A DNA stretch of 64,000 nucleotides from NCBI GenBank assembly GCA_020060215.1, contig JAGVAP010000124.1:1-64000 (forward strand), read 5' to 3'. The position numbers and the translations under genes are program-made. The stretch comes from Deltaproteobacteria bacterium. Its GTDB lineage: Bacteria > Desulfobacterota > DSM-4660 > Desulfatiglandales > HGW-15. The notes under the pieces were generated by a model. The model had not been told where the DNA came from. It did no database searches and saw nothing but the letters and a program-made list of their open reading frames with translations. Position 1 is the first letter of the stretch, and the number at the start of each line of letters is the position of its first letter. Positions 16,827 through 26,884 of this stretch are shown here, one piece after another.

Positions 16827-16832
16827 TATAAT
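16827..16832 (+). promoter_or_regulatory. Perfect -10 hexamer (tataat) upstream of the Cys-rich gene
   Basis: TATAAT lies 33 bases before the ATG at 16866 in an A+T-rich patch. No good -35 lies at 17 bases; tttatc at 16802-16807 (19 bases away) is the nearest candidate. Plausible but weakly supported. Confidence 0.4.
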
Positions 16833-16865
16833 CAATAAACTTCGATTATTTAGCGGAGTTGCCCA

Positions 16866-17141
16866 ATGGGCGGCACGGAAAAGGTGATGAACGGCAAGAG
16901 CTGTTTCGGTGTTCTTGAGAGGGTTTTTCCCATGGGGGAGAGGGGCATGCGCGAGGTGCCGCCGGGCTGCACCGAATGCCCGGAGCGTGTGGATTGCATG
17001 AAGGCCGCCCTGGAGAGCGAGGAAGGGGTCCGATTCAAGGAGGAGATGCTCGATCGTTCCGAAAGGGTGGGCATGATCGGGTGGCTCGAGCGCTGGTCCC
17101 GCAAGAAGGAACTCAGCCGGCAGAAACACAAGAATCAGTAA
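16866..17141 (+). CDS. Small Cys-containing conserved hypothetical protein
   Basis: 91 residues. SCFGVLERVFPMGERGMREV is followed by the cluster PPGCTECPERVDCMKAAL, three Cys in a CxxC-x6-C pattern that suggests metal binding. The C-terminal half is charged and helical (Glu/Arg/Lys rich). It lies 5 bases before the zinc-ribbon/Yip1 gene, so the two are probably co-transcribed. I do not recognise a function. Confidence 0.75.
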   Translation: MGGTEKVMNGKSCFGVLERVFPMGERGMREVPPGCTECPERVDCMKAALESEEGVRFKEEMLDRSERVGMIGWLERWSRKKELSRQKHKNQ

Positions 17142-17146
17142 CGCCG

Positions 17147-17923
17147 ATGGGCTTGGAGATCGTCTGTCCCGAGTGCGGTTATACCAAGGACGTCCCCGCG
17201 GAGAAGCTCCCTCCAGGGGTCCGCTGGGCGAACTGCCCTCGGTGCAAGAACCGTTTCGAGCTCCACCTGCAGGGGGTTGCTCCTCCCCGTGGAGAGGTCG
17301 TTCCCGAAGAAGCCTCGGCGGCCGCTGCCGACTGGGAAGACCGCGCAACCATAGGCGTCTGGAGGGGGATTTATCGGACCACCAGGAAGGTGCTTTTTTC
17401 TCCGCGCCCTTTCTTCCGTTCCATGACCGCAGAGGGCGGCCTGGGTGAACCCCTGGCCTACGGGCTGCTGGCCGGCGTGGTGGGCACCATGGGGGGACTC
17501 TTCTGGCATTTTCTCGTGATGGCCGGCAGCATCCAGCCGCTGACGCAGCTGGACCCTTCTCGGATGGCCCTCGCTTTTGCGGCCGTCCTGCTCCTCACCA
17601 TCCCGTATGTCCTCGTGGTGCTGCTCCTCGTAAGCGTGGTGGTTCACGGCTGCCTCCTGGTCGTGAGGGAGGGGCGGAACGGATACGAGGCCACCTTCAG
17701 GGTCGTGGCCTATTCGCAGGCCACCCAGATCCTGTCTTTCATTCCCTTCATCGGCGGCCTGGCGGCGTTCGTTTGGCTGCTCGTGGTCCAGGTGGTCGGG
17801 CTGAAAGAGATTCACCGGACCTCTTATGGGAAGGTCATCCTGGCCTGCCTGATCCCGTTCATCGTGCTTTTCGGGATCGTGGCTGTTGTGGTAGTCTCCC
17901 TTTCTTTCGTATTTCTGCGTTAG
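17147..17923 (+). CDS. Zinc-ribbon plus Yip1-type membrane protein
   Basis: 258 residues from the ATG at 17147. The N-terminal ~40 residues form a MJ0042-like zinc ribbon (IVCPECGYTKDVPAEKL, then ANCPRCKNRFEL). Residues about 75-258 form a Yip1-like membrane domain with about five hydrophobic segments, beginning with the typical amphipathic start VLFSPRPFFRSM. Such proteins sit in the inner membrane; the role is unknown. It follows the small Cys-rich gene by 5 bases and precedes the helicase by 18. Confidence 0.8.
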   Translation: MGLEIVCPECGYTKDVPAEKLPPGVRWANCPRCKNRFELHLQGVAPPRGEVVPEEASAAAADWEDRATIGVWRGIYRTTRKVLFSPRPFFRSMTAEGGLGEPLAYGLLAGVVGTMGGLFWHFLVMAGSIQPLTQLDPSRMALAFAAVLLLTIPYVLVVLLLVSVVVHGCLLVVREGRNGYEATFRVVAYSQATQILSFIPFIGGLAAFVWLLVVQVVGLKEIHRTSYGKVILACLIPFIVLFGIVAVVVVSLSFVFLR

Positions 17924-17941
17924 CCTTTTCGGAGAATCAAC

Positions 17942-20131
17942 TTGTCGGCTGATAAAGATGTGAGGGTTGCAGCCCCGTCGGCATCCATCCGCTATGAGGA
18001 GGTCCTGAACCCCTCTCAGCTCGAGGCCGTCATGACCCTGGACGGCCCCGTGCTCGTCATTGCCGGGGCCGGGAGCGGGAAGACGAGGACCCTGGTCTAC
18101 CGGGTGGCGCGTCTGGTGGAGATCGGGGTGGCCCCGGAGCGCGTTCTCCTGCTGACCTTCACGAGAAAGGCCGCAGGAGAGATGCTGGAGAGGGCCGCGG
18201 GTCTCTCGGACGAGAGGTGCAGGTTTGTTTCGGGGGGGACTTTCCATTCCCTCGCCCACCGTGTGCTGAGGGAGCGGGCCAACCTGATCGGTTTTGACCG
18301 GAGCTTCACGGTCCTCGATCGGGCGGACATGGAGGAGGTGATCCAGTCCCTGGTGCAGGAGATGCAGGTGGGGAAGGGATCGGTCAGGTTCCCCAAGCGA
18401 GCGACCCTCGCCAACATCCTCAGCAAGGCCGCCAATCTTCAATGTTCGGCCGAGGCCCTGATGAGCGAGGAGTACACCCAGTTCCTGGAGTACGTGGCCG
18501 AAGTCGAAAACCTCCGCAGACGCTACCGGGAATTCAAGCGGGAGAATCAGCTCATGGACTATGACGACCTGATTCTCTCCTTCAGGGACCTGCTCGCCGG
18601 GAATGAGCCGTTGCGGGAGAGCCTGAGCGAGCAGTACCGCTACCTCATGGTGGACGAATACCAGGACACCAACTCCATCCAGGCGGACATCGTACGGTGG
18701 CTTGCCCACGGTCACCGCAACATCATGGTCGTGGGGGACGACTGCCAGAGCATCTACTCGTTCCGCGGGGCGAATTACCGCAACATGTTTGAGTTCCCGC
18801 ACATGTTCCCGGAGACCCGGATCATCAAGCTGGAGGAGAACTACCGATCCACCCAGCCCATCCTCTCCTTTACCAATGGACTCATGGAGCGCGCCCATCA
18901 GAAATACACGAAATGCCTGTTCACGAGAAGAGAGGGCGGGGAGGTCCCCAGGCTGGTGGACGCGAGGACGGAACCGGAGCAGGCCATGTTCATCTGCAGC
19001 GCCGTCAAGGAACAGCTTGCATCGGGGCGGTCCATCCAGGATATGGCGGTGCTCTTCAGGGCCGCCTATCACTCCTTCGAACTGGAGCTGGAGCTCGCCA
19101 GGCAGGGGATCCCGTTCGTGAAGTACGGCGGGTTCAAATTCATGGAGTCCGCGCACATCAAAGACCTCCTGGCCCACCTGCGGGTCGCCCTGAACAAGGA
19201 CGATGGGATCAGCTGGGGTCGAATCCTCCGGATGGTGAAGAACATCGGCCCTGCCAAGAGCCAGGCCATCCTGGGCTGGCTGAAGGAGACCGGCCGCTCC
19301 CCCTGGGACATCGAAGAATGGCCCGGCATGGGCAAAGGGGACGACGGATTGAAACAGCTCGCCGCGCTCCTGAAAACCCTCTCCGCCCCCGACCTCAGCC
19401 CCAACAAGGCCGTGGAGATGGTGATCCGGTACTACGAACCCATTCTGCGGGAGAGGTTCGACGATTTTCCTGCAAGGGCGAGGGACCTGGAGCAGCTCAT
19501 GCCCATGGCCGGCCGCTATCGAAAGGTGCGCCCCTTCCTGGATGACCTCGTGATGGAACCGCCTGCGAGCGTCTCGGACATGGAACCGGGCCGGCGTAAA
19601 GAGACCCTTACCCTCTCGACCGTCCATTCCGCAAAGGGGCTCGAGTGGTCCGTGGTCTTCATCATCTGGCTCATGGAGGGATACTTCCCCTCTTCCAAGT
19701 CCGGGGCGAACGGGGAGTCCCTCGAAGAGGAGCGAAGGCTCCTCTATGTGGCTGCGACCAGGGCGAGGGATCGATTGATCCTCTGCTATCCCGGGCAGGA
19801 GGCGGGCAAACCCTGGATGGCCTGGACCGCCGGGGGCAGGGGGCTCGTTTCCTCCTTTCTCCAGAACCTTCCGAAGGGTGTGATGGAACATGGCTCTCTG
19901 GGCCTGCACAACCGGCGTTCCTGGATGGACCGGACCCCGCCGGCAAGCCGGCCCGTGCCGATGGAGGAGGACGTCTCCCGGAAACTGAGACCCGGTGAGA
20001 GGGTGAACCATCCGGCGTTCGGGGACGGGGTGGTCTCAAAGATTCTCGACGGGGAAAAGGTGGAGGTGCTGTTCAGGAGCGGCGGCCGGCGGGTGCTGCA
20101 TCTGGGCTTTACCAAGCTGGAGAGAAGATAA
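17942..20131 (+). CDS. UvrD/Rep-family ATP-dependent DNA helicase
   Basis: 729 residues from a TTG start (ggag 7 bases upstream). The motifs follow the SF1A order: LNPSQLEAVMTLDGPVLVIA (Q motif), AGAGSGKTRTLVYR (Walker A), LLTFTRKAAGEML (Ia), MVDEYQDTN (Walker B), VVGDDCQSIYSFRGA (III), KLEENYRST (IV), LSTVHSAKGLEW (V) and RLLYVAATRARDRL (VI). The C-terminal ~70 residues end in a short UvrD/PcrA-like tail (GERVNHPAFGDGVVSKIL), an RNA-polymerase-binding Tudor-like fold in PcrA. It unwinds DNA in repair or replication restart; whether it is UvrD, PcrA or Rep cannot be fixed. Confidence 0.94.
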   Translation: MSADKDVRVAAPSASIRYEEVLNPSQLEAVMTLDGPVLVIAGAGSGKTRTLVYRVARLVEIGVAPERVLLLTFTRKAAGEMLERAAGLSDERCRFVSGGTFHSLAHRVLRERANLIGFDRSFTVLDRADMEEVIQSLVQEMQVGKGSVRFPKRATLANILSKAANLQCSAEALMSEEYTQFLEYVAEVENLRRRYREFKRENQLMDYDDLILSFRDLLAGNEPLRESLSEQYRYLMVDEYQDTNSIQADIVRWLAHGHRNIMVVGDDCQSIYSFRGANYRNMFEFPHMFPETRIIKLEENYRSTQPILSFTNGLMERAHQKYTKCLFTRREGGEVPRLVDARTEPEQAMFICSAVKEQLASGRSIQDMAVLFRAAYHSFELELELARQGIPFVKYGGFKFMESAHIKDLLAHLRVALNKDDGISWGRILRMVKNIGPAKSQAILGWLKETGRSPWDIEEWPGMGKGDDGLKQLAALLKTLSAPDLSPNKAVEMVIRYYEPILRERFDDFPARARDLEQLMPMAGRYRKVRPFLDDLVMEPPASVSDMEPGRRKETLTLSTVHSAKGLEWSVVFIIWLMEGYFPSSKSGANGESLEEERRLLYVAATRARDRLILCYPGQEAGKPWMAWTAGGRGLVSSFLQNLPKGVMEHGSLGLHNRRSWMDRTPPASRPVPMEEDVSRKLRPGERVNHPAFGDGVVSKILDGEKVEVLFRSGGRRVLHLGFTKLERR

Positions 20132-20144
20132 GGAACCAAGAACA

Positions 20145-20210
20145 GCCAGGAAGACACAAAGACGCAAAGAAGGTTCAAACCGATCCTTTGTGCCTTCGTG
20201 TCTTTGTGGC
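20145..20210. repeat. Dispersed palindromic repeat, family 1, copy 4
   Basis: Left arm (20145-20169) gccaggaagacacaaagac..., right arm (20186-20210) ending cttcgtgtctttgtggc. It fills the gap between the helicase and folC. Confidence 0.8.
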
Positions 20211-20242
20211 GAACATTTTGCATTCTGATCCGGAACGGGTGA

Positions 20243-21601
20243 ATGGGTGAGATGAGCAAAGAGAAGGCGGAAAGCGGAAAGCGGAAAGCGGAAAGGGGGA
20301 AAGGGAGGGTTCTCTCCTACAGCGACGCCCTGGAGTACCTGTACGGACTGCAGCAGTACGGGATCAAGTTCGGCCTCTCCAAGACCTCCAATCTCATGAA
20401 GGGGTTTGGAAATCCCCACAGGGGGCGGAAGTACATCCATATCGGCGGGACCAATGGAAAGGGTTCCGTGGCGGCCATGGTCGAATCCATCCTCATGGAG
20501 TCGGGGCTGAAGGTGGGGTTCTACTCTTCGCCCCACCTGGTGAGGTTCCCGGAGCGGTTCCGGATCAACCGCAAGGAGATCGGCCATGAAGAGGTGGCCG
20601 GCATCACGGGGGAGCTCCGGAGGCTGATCGATCCGGCCCATCCCCCCACCTTCTTCGAGGTGACCACGGCCATGGCCCTGGTCTATTTTGCCCGCGAGAA
20701 CTGCGATGTGTCCATCATGGAGGTGGGCATGGGAGGGCGGCTGGATGCCACCAATATCATCAGGCCCCTGGTCTCGGTGATCACGAACATATCGCTGGAT
20801 CACCAGTTCTTCCTGGGACCGAGGCTCCTGGATATCGCCGGAGAGAAGGCGGGCATCATCAAGCGGGGGGTCGATCTGGTCACGGCCGACCGGCAGCCCT
20901 CCGTGCTCCGGCTGTTTCGATCCATCTGCGACGAGAAGGGGTCTCGGTTCTGGCGGGTCGGCCGCGACGTGCGGTACAGGGGGGACGGCCGAGGGTTCCA
21001 CTACTACGGGATTCGCCGGGCGATGAAGGGGCTTGAACTGGGCATGAAGGGTCGGTTCCAGCACCGCAATGCGGCCACGGCGCTCGCAGCCGTAGAACTG
21101 CTGGAGGAAAAGGGGTTCGCGATCTCCACCCGGGACATCACGGAGGGGCTGCGCCATCCGCAGTGGCCGGGCAGGCTTCAGGTCTTCTCCAGGGACCCCC
21201 TGATCGTGCTCGACGGGGGCCACAACCCTGCTGCGGTCAGGGTGCTGGCCGACTCGCTCCCCCGGGAGTTTCGCTACGGAAAGCTCATCACCGTCCTGGG
21301 GATCATGAAAGACAAGGACATCGGGGGGGTGGTCCGGTCGATCGGTCCCATATCGGACTACATCCTCTACAGCAGGCCGGAGTATTACCGCGCGGCCGCA
21401 CCGGAGGAGATCCAGGGGGCTGCAGCCCCTCTGGGGAAACGGGGGGAGGTGGTCTGCCCCCTCAAGGACGCGATTGCGAGGGCCAGGGAGCTCGCAGGGC
21501 CGGAAGACATGATCCTCATCTGCGGCTCCCTTTTTACGGTTGGAGAGGCCATGACATGCCTCGATCCGGAAAGGTACGGACCCGACGAGGTCCGCTGGTG
21601 A
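20243..21601 (+). CDS. folC: Folylpolyglutamate synthase / dihydrofolate synthase
   Basis: 452 residues. YIHIGGTNGKGSVAAMVES is the Mur-ligase-type P-loop; VGFYSSPHLVRFPERFRIN, MEVGMGGRLDATNI and DHQFFLG follow as in FolC, then LDGGHNPAA near the C-terminal domain. It adds glutamate to folate precursors in the cytoplasm. The first ~23 residues (Lys/Glu/Arg/Gly-rich) come from a short tandem repeat of gcggaaa (about 20272-20300), so the real start may be further in; no better start codon is obvious. lptD follows 14 bases later. Confidence 0.95.
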   Translation: MGEMSKEKAESGKRKAERGKGRVLSYSDALEYLYGLQQYGIKFGLSKTSNLMKGFGNPHRGRKYIHIGGTNGKGSVAAMVESILMESGLKVGFYSSPHLVRFPERFRINRKEIGHEEVAGITGELRRLIDPAHPPTFFEVTTAMALVYFARENCDVSIMEVGMGGRLDATNIIRPLVSVITNISLDHQFFLGPRLLDIAGEKAGIIKRGVDLVTADRQPSVLRLFRSICDEKGSRFWRVGRDVRYRGDGRGFHYYGIRRAMKGLELGMKGRFQHRNAATALAAVELLEEKGFAISTRDITEGLRHPQWPGRLQVFSRDPLIVLDGGHNPAAVRVLADSLPREFRYGKLITVLGIMKDKDIGGVVRSIGPISDYILYSRPEYYRAAAPEEIQGAAAPLGKRGEVVCPLKDAIARARELAGPEDMILICGSLFTVGEAMTCLDPERYGPDEVRW

Positions 21602-21615
21602 GAGAGGGACTCGGC

Positions 21616-23922
21616 ATGAAAAGCGATCAGACACGCCGCCCGATCGGCGGATGGTTCTTCCTTCTGCTGCCGCTCCTCGTTTGTCTTTCAGCCCCGGCGC
21701 TGTCGTATGGAGCGGAACGTTCGCTCAAAGAGCGGCTGGTCGGGGACCCTGAGGTGCCGTGGCAGATCATGGCCGACAAGATGAGCTATCTCGAAGCCGA
21801 GGGGCTGGTGATTGCGGAAGGCAACGTGGTGGCAACCAGGAACGGCCAGATCCTGAACGGACAAAGGGCCGTGTACAACCGCCAGACCGGTGTCATCGAG
21901 GTAACGGGCGATGTGCGATTGAAGAGCGACGGGGATTATCTGATCGGCGAAAAGGCAATCCTGGACCTTCGAACCCAGACCGGACAGATCTCGGATGCCA
22001 AGCTCTTCCTGAGTGAGAACAACTTCCACGTGAACGGGGAATCCATGGAGAAGCTCGGCCCCGATACCTACCTGGTCAGGGATGCGCGCGTGACCACCTG
22101 CGACGCCCCGAACCCGGCCTGGAGCATTACCGCCTCAGAGGTCAGAGTGACCATCGAAGGCTATGGGGTCGTCAAGAACAGCGTCTTCAGGATACGAGGC
22201 GTACCCGTCCTGTGGGTGCCCTATGCCATTTTCCCTGCAAAGACCGAACGCCAGAGCGGCGTCCTGCCCCCCGCCGTCGGCTACTCGAGCAGGAACGGGG
22301 CGGAGGTCGAACTCCCCATCTTCTGGGCCGTTTCCGACTGGACCGACGCCACTTTCTACGAGCATTACATGAGCGAGCGGGGGCTGATGCAGGGGCTGGA
22401 ATGGCGCTACGTGGCGAGAGAAGAGTCCAAGGGGGTCTTTCTTTTCGACATCCTTTCGGACCGGATCGATGAGAAAGATCTGTCCGATTCCGAGCAGTCC
22501 GACATCAGCCCGTTCCCCAGGACCAACGATACACGGTACTGGTTCAGGAGCAAGGCCGACCAGGATATGCCCCTTGGTATCAGGGCCAGGCTGGATACCG
22601 ATTACCTGAGCGATCAGGACTACCTCCGTGAGTTTCAACAGGGCCTCTGGGGATACAAGAGCAGACCGGATCTCGTCCGGCAATTCGGCAGACCGGTGGA
22701 AGAGATCTTCTCCCCCTTCCGCACGTCCAGGGCCCGATTCAGCCGCGACCAGGCAGGCTACAGCCTCCAGGCCTACAGCTCCTATTCCCAGCGCACCCTG
22801 CCGGTCGCCCCGGACGACACCCCGCAGCCCATCGGCGGGGCGACCTACTCCCTCCTGCCACGTTCGGTCCTGGGAGAACCCCTCTTCGTCCGGTTCCGTT
22901 CGGACTATGACTATATCTGGCGCGATGTCGGAGACAGGGGACAGCGGGTGTTCGTCGGCCCCGAGGTGACTCGGCCCGTCTGGCTGGGTCCCTACGTGGA
23001 GTTTCAACCTTCGGTGGGCTACACACGGGTTGCCCAGTTCTTCGAGAGAGAGGATGGGTTCACGGACGATCAGTCCAGGGACGCCTATGATCTTCGTGCG
23101 CGCCTTTCCACGCTGGTCGAGCGGACGTTCGACCTGGAATGGGGCGACACCAGGCGGGTGAAGCACAAGGTTTCCCCATCCTTGACCTACCGCTACAGAG
23201 AGTACAGCAATGGTTCCAGGAATCAGCCCTGGTTTGAACCGATCGCCGCCGAGAGCGGCACCAGACTGGTGGGTCTTTCTCGAACGAGCGGCCAGGCGAC
23301 GGACCCTTTCCTGAGGTCGTTGGATACGATCGACGCGGAGAACGACCTGAACCTGATCGCCTTTTCCCTGGCCAATTTCCTGGACGCCAGGAAGGAGAAC
23401 GAAAAAGGAGAGGTGACCTACACCCAGTGGGGGACCCTGGAGTTCATCCAGGGGTACGACCTCGGTGAGGCGAGGCGGGAGGGGGAACCCCTGGTGGAAG
23501 AAAGGCCTTTCGAGCCCCTCATGGCGATCCTCACCTTTCACCCCTTTGCCTACGTGGATGCGGCGAGCGAGGTCTGGTGGGACCACCACGACAGCGAGGT
23601 GGCCCTGGTGGACACCTTTCTCGAGCTCAGCGTCCCGAGGGCGGGAGGCCGGACGGACCGGTATGGGCTGGAGTATATCTACGTCCCCGGAAGGAACGAA
23701 AGCATCGGCTACAACATCCACGTGAACCTCACCGAGTCCTTCGCCGTCGGGACCTCCCTGCAGCGGGAGCTGAATCTCGACCGTAACGTAGGCGCCAGGT
23801 ACTATGTGCAATACCTCTCCCAATGCTGGGGGGTAAGGCTGTCCGTGGACAGCTACGCCGGGATCGACAGCGTGATGGTCTCCTTTACGCTCCTGGGACT
23901 AGGGGACATCGCCGGATGGTAG
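21616..23922 (+). CDS. lptD: LPS-assembly protein LptD (OstA)
   Basis: 768 residues from the ATG at 21616. A signal peptide is visible (basic start, then FFLLLPLLVCLSAPALSYGA). Residues about 50-150 form the OstA-like periplasmic beta-jellyroll (MSYLEAEGLVIAEGNVVATR). The remainder is the beta-barrel, with the region VPVLWVPYAIFPAKTERQSG that marks LptD. It inserts lipopolysaccharide into the outer leaflet with LptE, which shows that the host has an LPS-bearing outer membrane. Only a few Cys are present; the disulfide pattern is not conserved as in E. coli. Confidence 0.93.
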   Translation: MKSDQTRRPIGGWFFLLLPLLVCLSAPALSYGAERSLKERLVGDPEVPWQIMADKMSYLEAEGLVIAEGNVVATRNGQILNGQRAVYNRQTGVIEVTGDVRLKSDGDYLIGEKAILDLRTQTGQISDAKLFLSENNFHVNGESMEKLGPDTYLVRDARVTTCDAPNPAWSITASEVRVTIEGYGVVKNSVFRIRGVPVLWVPYAIFPAKTERQSGVLPPAVGYSSRNGAEVELPIFWAVSDWTDATFYEHYMSERGLMQGLEWRYVAREESKGVFLFDILSDRIDEKDLSDSEQSDISPFPRTNDTRYWFRSKADQDMPLGIRARLDTDYLSDQDYLREFQQGLWGYKSRPDLVRQFGRPVEEIFSPFRTSRARFSRDQAGYSLQAYSSYSQRTLPVAPDDTPQPIGGATYSLLPRSVLGEPLFVRFRSDYDYIWRDVGDRGQRVFVGPEVTRPVWLGPYVEFQPSVGYTRVAQFFEREDGFTDDQSRDAYDLRARLSTLVERTFDLEWGDTRRVKHKVSPSLTYRYREYSNGSRNQPWFEPIAAESGTRLVGLSRTSGQATDPFLRSLDTIDAENDLNLIAFSLANFLDARKENEKGEVTYTQWGTLEFIQGYDLGEARREGEPLVEERPFEPLMAILTFHPFAYVDAASEVWWDHHDSEVALVDTFLELSVPRAGGRTDRYGLEYIYVPGRNESIGYNIHVNLTESFAVGTSLQRELNLDRNVGARYYVQYLSQCWGVRLSVDSYAGIDSVMVSFTLLGLGDIAGW

Positions 23923-24012
23923 CCTGCACCAAGAGGCCGATCGCACCCGACGGCCGGCAGTATGGGGCAAAGTAGGCGAGGCGCCCCTTCCTGACCAGAC
24001 CCGGTAAGAGGA

Positions 24013-24618
24013 TCACGACTGCAGCGGATTCCTTTTCCGGAGGGCATGCTGAAGGGTCATGGTGTCCATGTACTTGAGGTCTCCACCCATGGGGATCCCG
24101 AGGGCGATGCGGGTGACCCGGACGCCCCGGCCGGACAGGATCTTGGCCAGGTAGGACGCGGTCGCCTCGCCCTCGGTGGTCGGATTGGTTGCCAGGATGA
24201 CCTCCTTCACCTCTTCCTGCACCAGCCGTCCCAGGAGTTCTCCGATCTTCAGGTCCTCAGGCCCGATCCCGTCGAGGGGCGAGAGCACGCCGTGGAGCAC
24301 ATGGTACCTCCCCTGGAAGATCCTGCTCTCCTCGATGGCAAGCTGGTCCCCGGGACCCTCCACGACACATACGAGGCCGTTCGCACGGCCCGGGTCCCGG
24401 CAGATGGGGCATGGATCCTGTTCGGTCAGGTTGTAGCAGACCGAGCAGAAATGGATCCGGTCCTTGACGGCGAGCAGTGATTGCGAGAGCCTCTCCGCCA
24501 GCTCCCGGTCGCTCCTCAGGATGAAGAGGGCGAGCCTCGTTGCGGACTTCTGCCCCACCCCGGGCAATCGGGAAAGCTCGTGGATCAGGCTCTCCAGGGG
24601 AGGGGGGTAAATGGACAT
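24013..24618 (-). CDS. recR: Recombination mediator protein RecR
   Basis: 201 residues. LIHELSRLPGVGQKSATRLA is the helix-hairpin-helix; the C4 zinc finger is CSVCYNLTEQDPCPIC; the Toprim domain starts VCVVEGPGDQLAIE and ends near ATNPTTEGEATASYLA. RecR acts with RecF/RecO in gap repair. It lies 12 bases after ybaB, in the conserved order dnaX-ybaB-recR. Confidence 0.97.
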   Translation of the reverse strand: MSIYPPPLESLIHELSRLPGVGQKSATRLALFILRSDRELAERLSQSLLAVKDRIHFCSVCYNLTEQDPCPICRDPGRANGLVCVVEGPGDQLAIEESRIFQGRYHVLHGVLSPLDGIGPEDLKIGELLGRLVQEEVKEVILATNPTTEGEATASYLAKILSGRGVRVTRIALGIPMGGDLKYMDTMTLQHALRKRNPLQS

Positions 24619-24630
24619 AAGCGATCCTTT

Positions 24631-24960
24631 CTAGAAGAGACCGGGGATGTTGGGCAGATTGAGCCCCTGGGTGATCTTCCCCATCTCCTCGTTCATCATG
24701 TTCTTGGCCTTGGTGAGGCCGTCGTTCACCGCCGCGAGGATGAGGTCCTGCAGCATCTCGATGTCCTCGGGATCGACCACCTCCCGTTCGATCTTTACGG
24801 AAAGGATCTCCTGTCTGCCGTTGGCCACCACGGTCACCATCCCTCCTCCGGCGGTGCCTTCGACCGTCTTCTCCGAAAGCTCCTCTTGTAGCTTTGCGAA
24901 CTTGGCCTGAAACTGCTGGGCCTGTTTCATCAGGTTTCCAAGGTTGGGTATGCCTTTCAT
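24631..24960 (-). CDS. ybaB: YbaB/EbfC nucleoid-associated protein
   Basis: 109 residues from the ATG at 24960, which has an excellent ribosome-binding site (aaaggagg). [21 protein letters not shown] and the C-terminal [19 protein letters not shown] are typical. It forms DNA-binding dimers. It lies between dnaX and recR, as in most bacteria. Confidence 0.95.
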   Translation of the reverse strand: MKGIPNLGNLMKQAQQFQAKFAKLQEELSEKTVEGTAGGGMVTVVANGRQEILSVKIEREVVDPEDIEMLQDLILAAVNDGLTKAKNMMNEEMGKITQGLNLPNIPGLF

Positions 24961-25047
24961 CCTTATTCCTCCTTTATCGCATTGCGGAAAACCTGGTCCT
25001 GTAGGCCAGGTCCGGGACAGCGGGTCTCGCCTGGCAGAAGGACTTAT

Positions 25048-25157
25048 TGGAATGATAAAACCTTGGAACGGTGGAACAATGGGTCTGGAGCCGAATTCGG
25101 GGGAAACATGTGTTTCTGCCTGAGTGTTCCCGAGGTTCCGCCGGTCCATCATTCCAA
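25048..25157. repeat. Palindromic intergenic element (ttggaatgat type)
   Basis: Perfect 10-base terminal inverted arms, ttggaatgat (25048-25057) and atcattccaa (25148-25157), lie between dnaX and ybaB; inner words ggaacggtggaac and aggttccgcc add partial complementarity. It is probably a dispersed repeat of a different family from copies 1-7. Confidence 0.65.
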
Positions 25158-25160
25158 TTT

Positions 25161-26771
25161 CTAGCTCTTCTTCCCGGGCAGTCCGCCCTGGACCTCGCCG
25201 TTGAAGAGCTCGAGGACATCGCGGACCGGACCGGGGATTTCCTTCGCGCTCTTCGGGTCCTTTTTCTCGGCGTTTGAGGGACCTGCACCCTTCTCGCTGC
25301 GGATCACCCGGACCTCCATGTCTCTTCCGAAGTATTCCCTGCAGTACTCTTCGAGCTTCCTTTTTCTCTCCGGATCGTCCAGGAATGCGGCGGAAAAAGA
25401 ACTGTCTCCCTTTGCGAGCTCCAGCACATTCCCCTTCTGACCCGCCAGGCGCCAGCTCCTGAGCACGTTTCCCATCGGTGCGCTCCTGGAAGAGAGATGT
25501 TCCAGAAAACCCTCCCAGTTCCGATTGTCCGGCCGGGCCTTGGCCGGCTCCCCGGGATCAGGCCCATATGCGGCCGGGGACTCCGAAAGCCCTCCCGGGC
25601 CGTTTGGATCCCGTGAAGAGGCCGCGCCGACGAGCCGGTCTTCCAGGCCCTCCAGCTTGCGGAGGATCTCGTCGAAGGAAAGCAGTTCACCCAGCCTGCA
25701 GAGCCGGATCAGGATGGTCTCCAGGACCAGTCTGGGGTGCGAGGTCAGCCTCAGGTCCTCCTCCCCGGCAATCAGCACGTTGAGGTACTGCTGCAACCTC
25801 TCCTGACCGGCGGTCTCCGCCTGTTGCCGGAGCTCCTGCTTGTCTCCGCCGCTCATCTCGAGGGTCGGGTTCTCCGGGTCGATCAGGGAGACCAGCAGGT
25901 TCCTGAACTGGTCCATCAGGGAGCGATAGAATTCCCGGGTATCGTACCCGTAGTCGTAGATCCTCTCCACGATCTCCAGGCACGTCGCACCGTTTCCTCC
26001 GATCACGGCGAGGGATGCCTCCGAAATGATCCCCCGATCCATGATGCCCAGGATATCCGCAATATCGGCGTCCCGGACACTCCGGCCGGTGAAAGAGATC
26101 ACCTGATCCAGCAGGCTTTCGGCATCCCTCATGCTCCCTTCCGCTTTCCTGGCGATGACGGCAAGGCCGGTCCGGCTGATCTCAAAGCCCTCCTGCTGCG
26201 AGATCTTCTCGAGCTGCTGCATGAGGGACTGGGGGGGGATCCGCTTGAAATCAAAACGCTGGCACCTGGAGAGGATGGTCACGGGGACCTTGTGGGGATC
26301 CGTGGTCGCAAAGATGAATTTTACGTGCGAAGGGGGCTCCTCGAGGGTCTTGAGGAGGGCGTTGAACGCAGGGAGGGTGAGCATGTGGACTTCATCGATG
26401 ATATAGACCCTGAACCTGCCTACGGTCGGCATGTACTTGATGTTCTCTCTGAGATCCCGGATCTCTTCGATCCCGCGATTGGATGCGCCGTCGATCTCCT
26501 GGACATCCAGGGCGGACCCGCCGGTGATCTCCGTGCAGCTGGGGCAGGCATTGCAGGGGGTGCCGGGCTCTCCGCTCCGGCAGTTCATCGCCTTTGCAAA
26601 GATCCTGGCCACGGAGGTCTTTCCCACTCCCCTGGCGCCGCCGAAGAGATAGGCATGCGCGATCCGGTCTTCCTTCACCGCATTCGTCAGGGTCTGGGTA
26701 ATATGCTCCTGGCCGACTACATCCTGAAAGATCTGGGGTCGCCATTTCCTGGCCAAGACCTCGTAAACCAT
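25161..26771 (-). CDS. dnaX: DNA polymerase III subunit gamma/tau
   Basis: 536 residues. [20 protein letters not shown] is the DnaX N-terminus; [20 protein letters not shown] is Walker [17 protein letters not shown] is the zinc module; [11 protein letters not shown] is Walker B and sensor regions follow. The C-terminal ~170 residues are the tau-specific part. It loads the sliding clamp and couples the replisome. No programmed frameshift site (A-rich heptamer) is evident, so gamma may not be made. ybaB and recR follow on the same strand. Confidence 0.97.
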   Translation of the reverse strand: MVYEVLARKWRPQIFQDVVGQEHITQTLTNAVKEDRIAHAYLFGGARGVGKTSVARIFAKAMNCRSGEPGTPCNACPSCTEITGGSALDVQEIDGASNRGIEEIRDLRENIKYMPTVGRFRVYIIDEVHMLTLPAFNALLKTLEEPPSHVKFIFATTDPHKVPVTILSRCQRFDFKRIPPQSLMQQLEKISQQEGFEISRTGLAVIARKAEGSMRDAESLLDQVISFTGRSVRDADIADILGIMDRGIISEASLAVIGGNGATCLEIVERIYDYGYDTREFYRSLMDQFRNLLVSLIDPENPTLEMSGGDKQELRQQAETAGQERLQQYLNVLIAGEEDLRLTSHPRLVLETILIRLCRLGELLSFDEILRKLEGLEDRLVGAASSRDPNGPGGLSESPAAYGPDPGEPAKARPDNRNWEGFLEHLSSRSAPMGNVLRSWRLAGQKGNVLELAKGDSSFSAAFLDDPERKRKLEEYCREYFGRDMEVRVIRSEKGAGPSNAEKKDPKSAKEIPGPVRDVLELFNGEVQGGLPGKKS

Positions 26772-26884
26772 AGCTCACCTTGAAAGACCATTCTTCCGGG
26801 CGATTGGAAAGGGGATGGATCGGGAGCGGGAGGGCCGGAAGCAAAGCCCTCGACTTCAGCGGCATGGACTGCTCAGAAAAAAAG

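Larger units (their letters stand above)
16354..16865. other. 512-base intergenic region
   Basis: Divergent spacer. It contains a nested hairpin repeat element (16484-16596) and, near the right end, an A+T-rich promoter-like stretch upstream of the Cys-rich gene at 16866. Nothing else is evident. Confidence 0.6.

Noticed and set aside
17135..20011. 958-codon minus-strand open frame
   Set aside because: Antisense shadow of the helicase and Yip1 genes; the plus-strand proteins carry clear family motifs, this one none.
20036..21634. 532-codon minus-strand open frame
   Set aside because: Antisense of folC; His/Pro/Arg/Gly-rich noise.
25161..26771. Programmed frameshift in dnaX making gamma
   Set aside because: No A-rich slippery heptamer with a downstream hairpin is visible.
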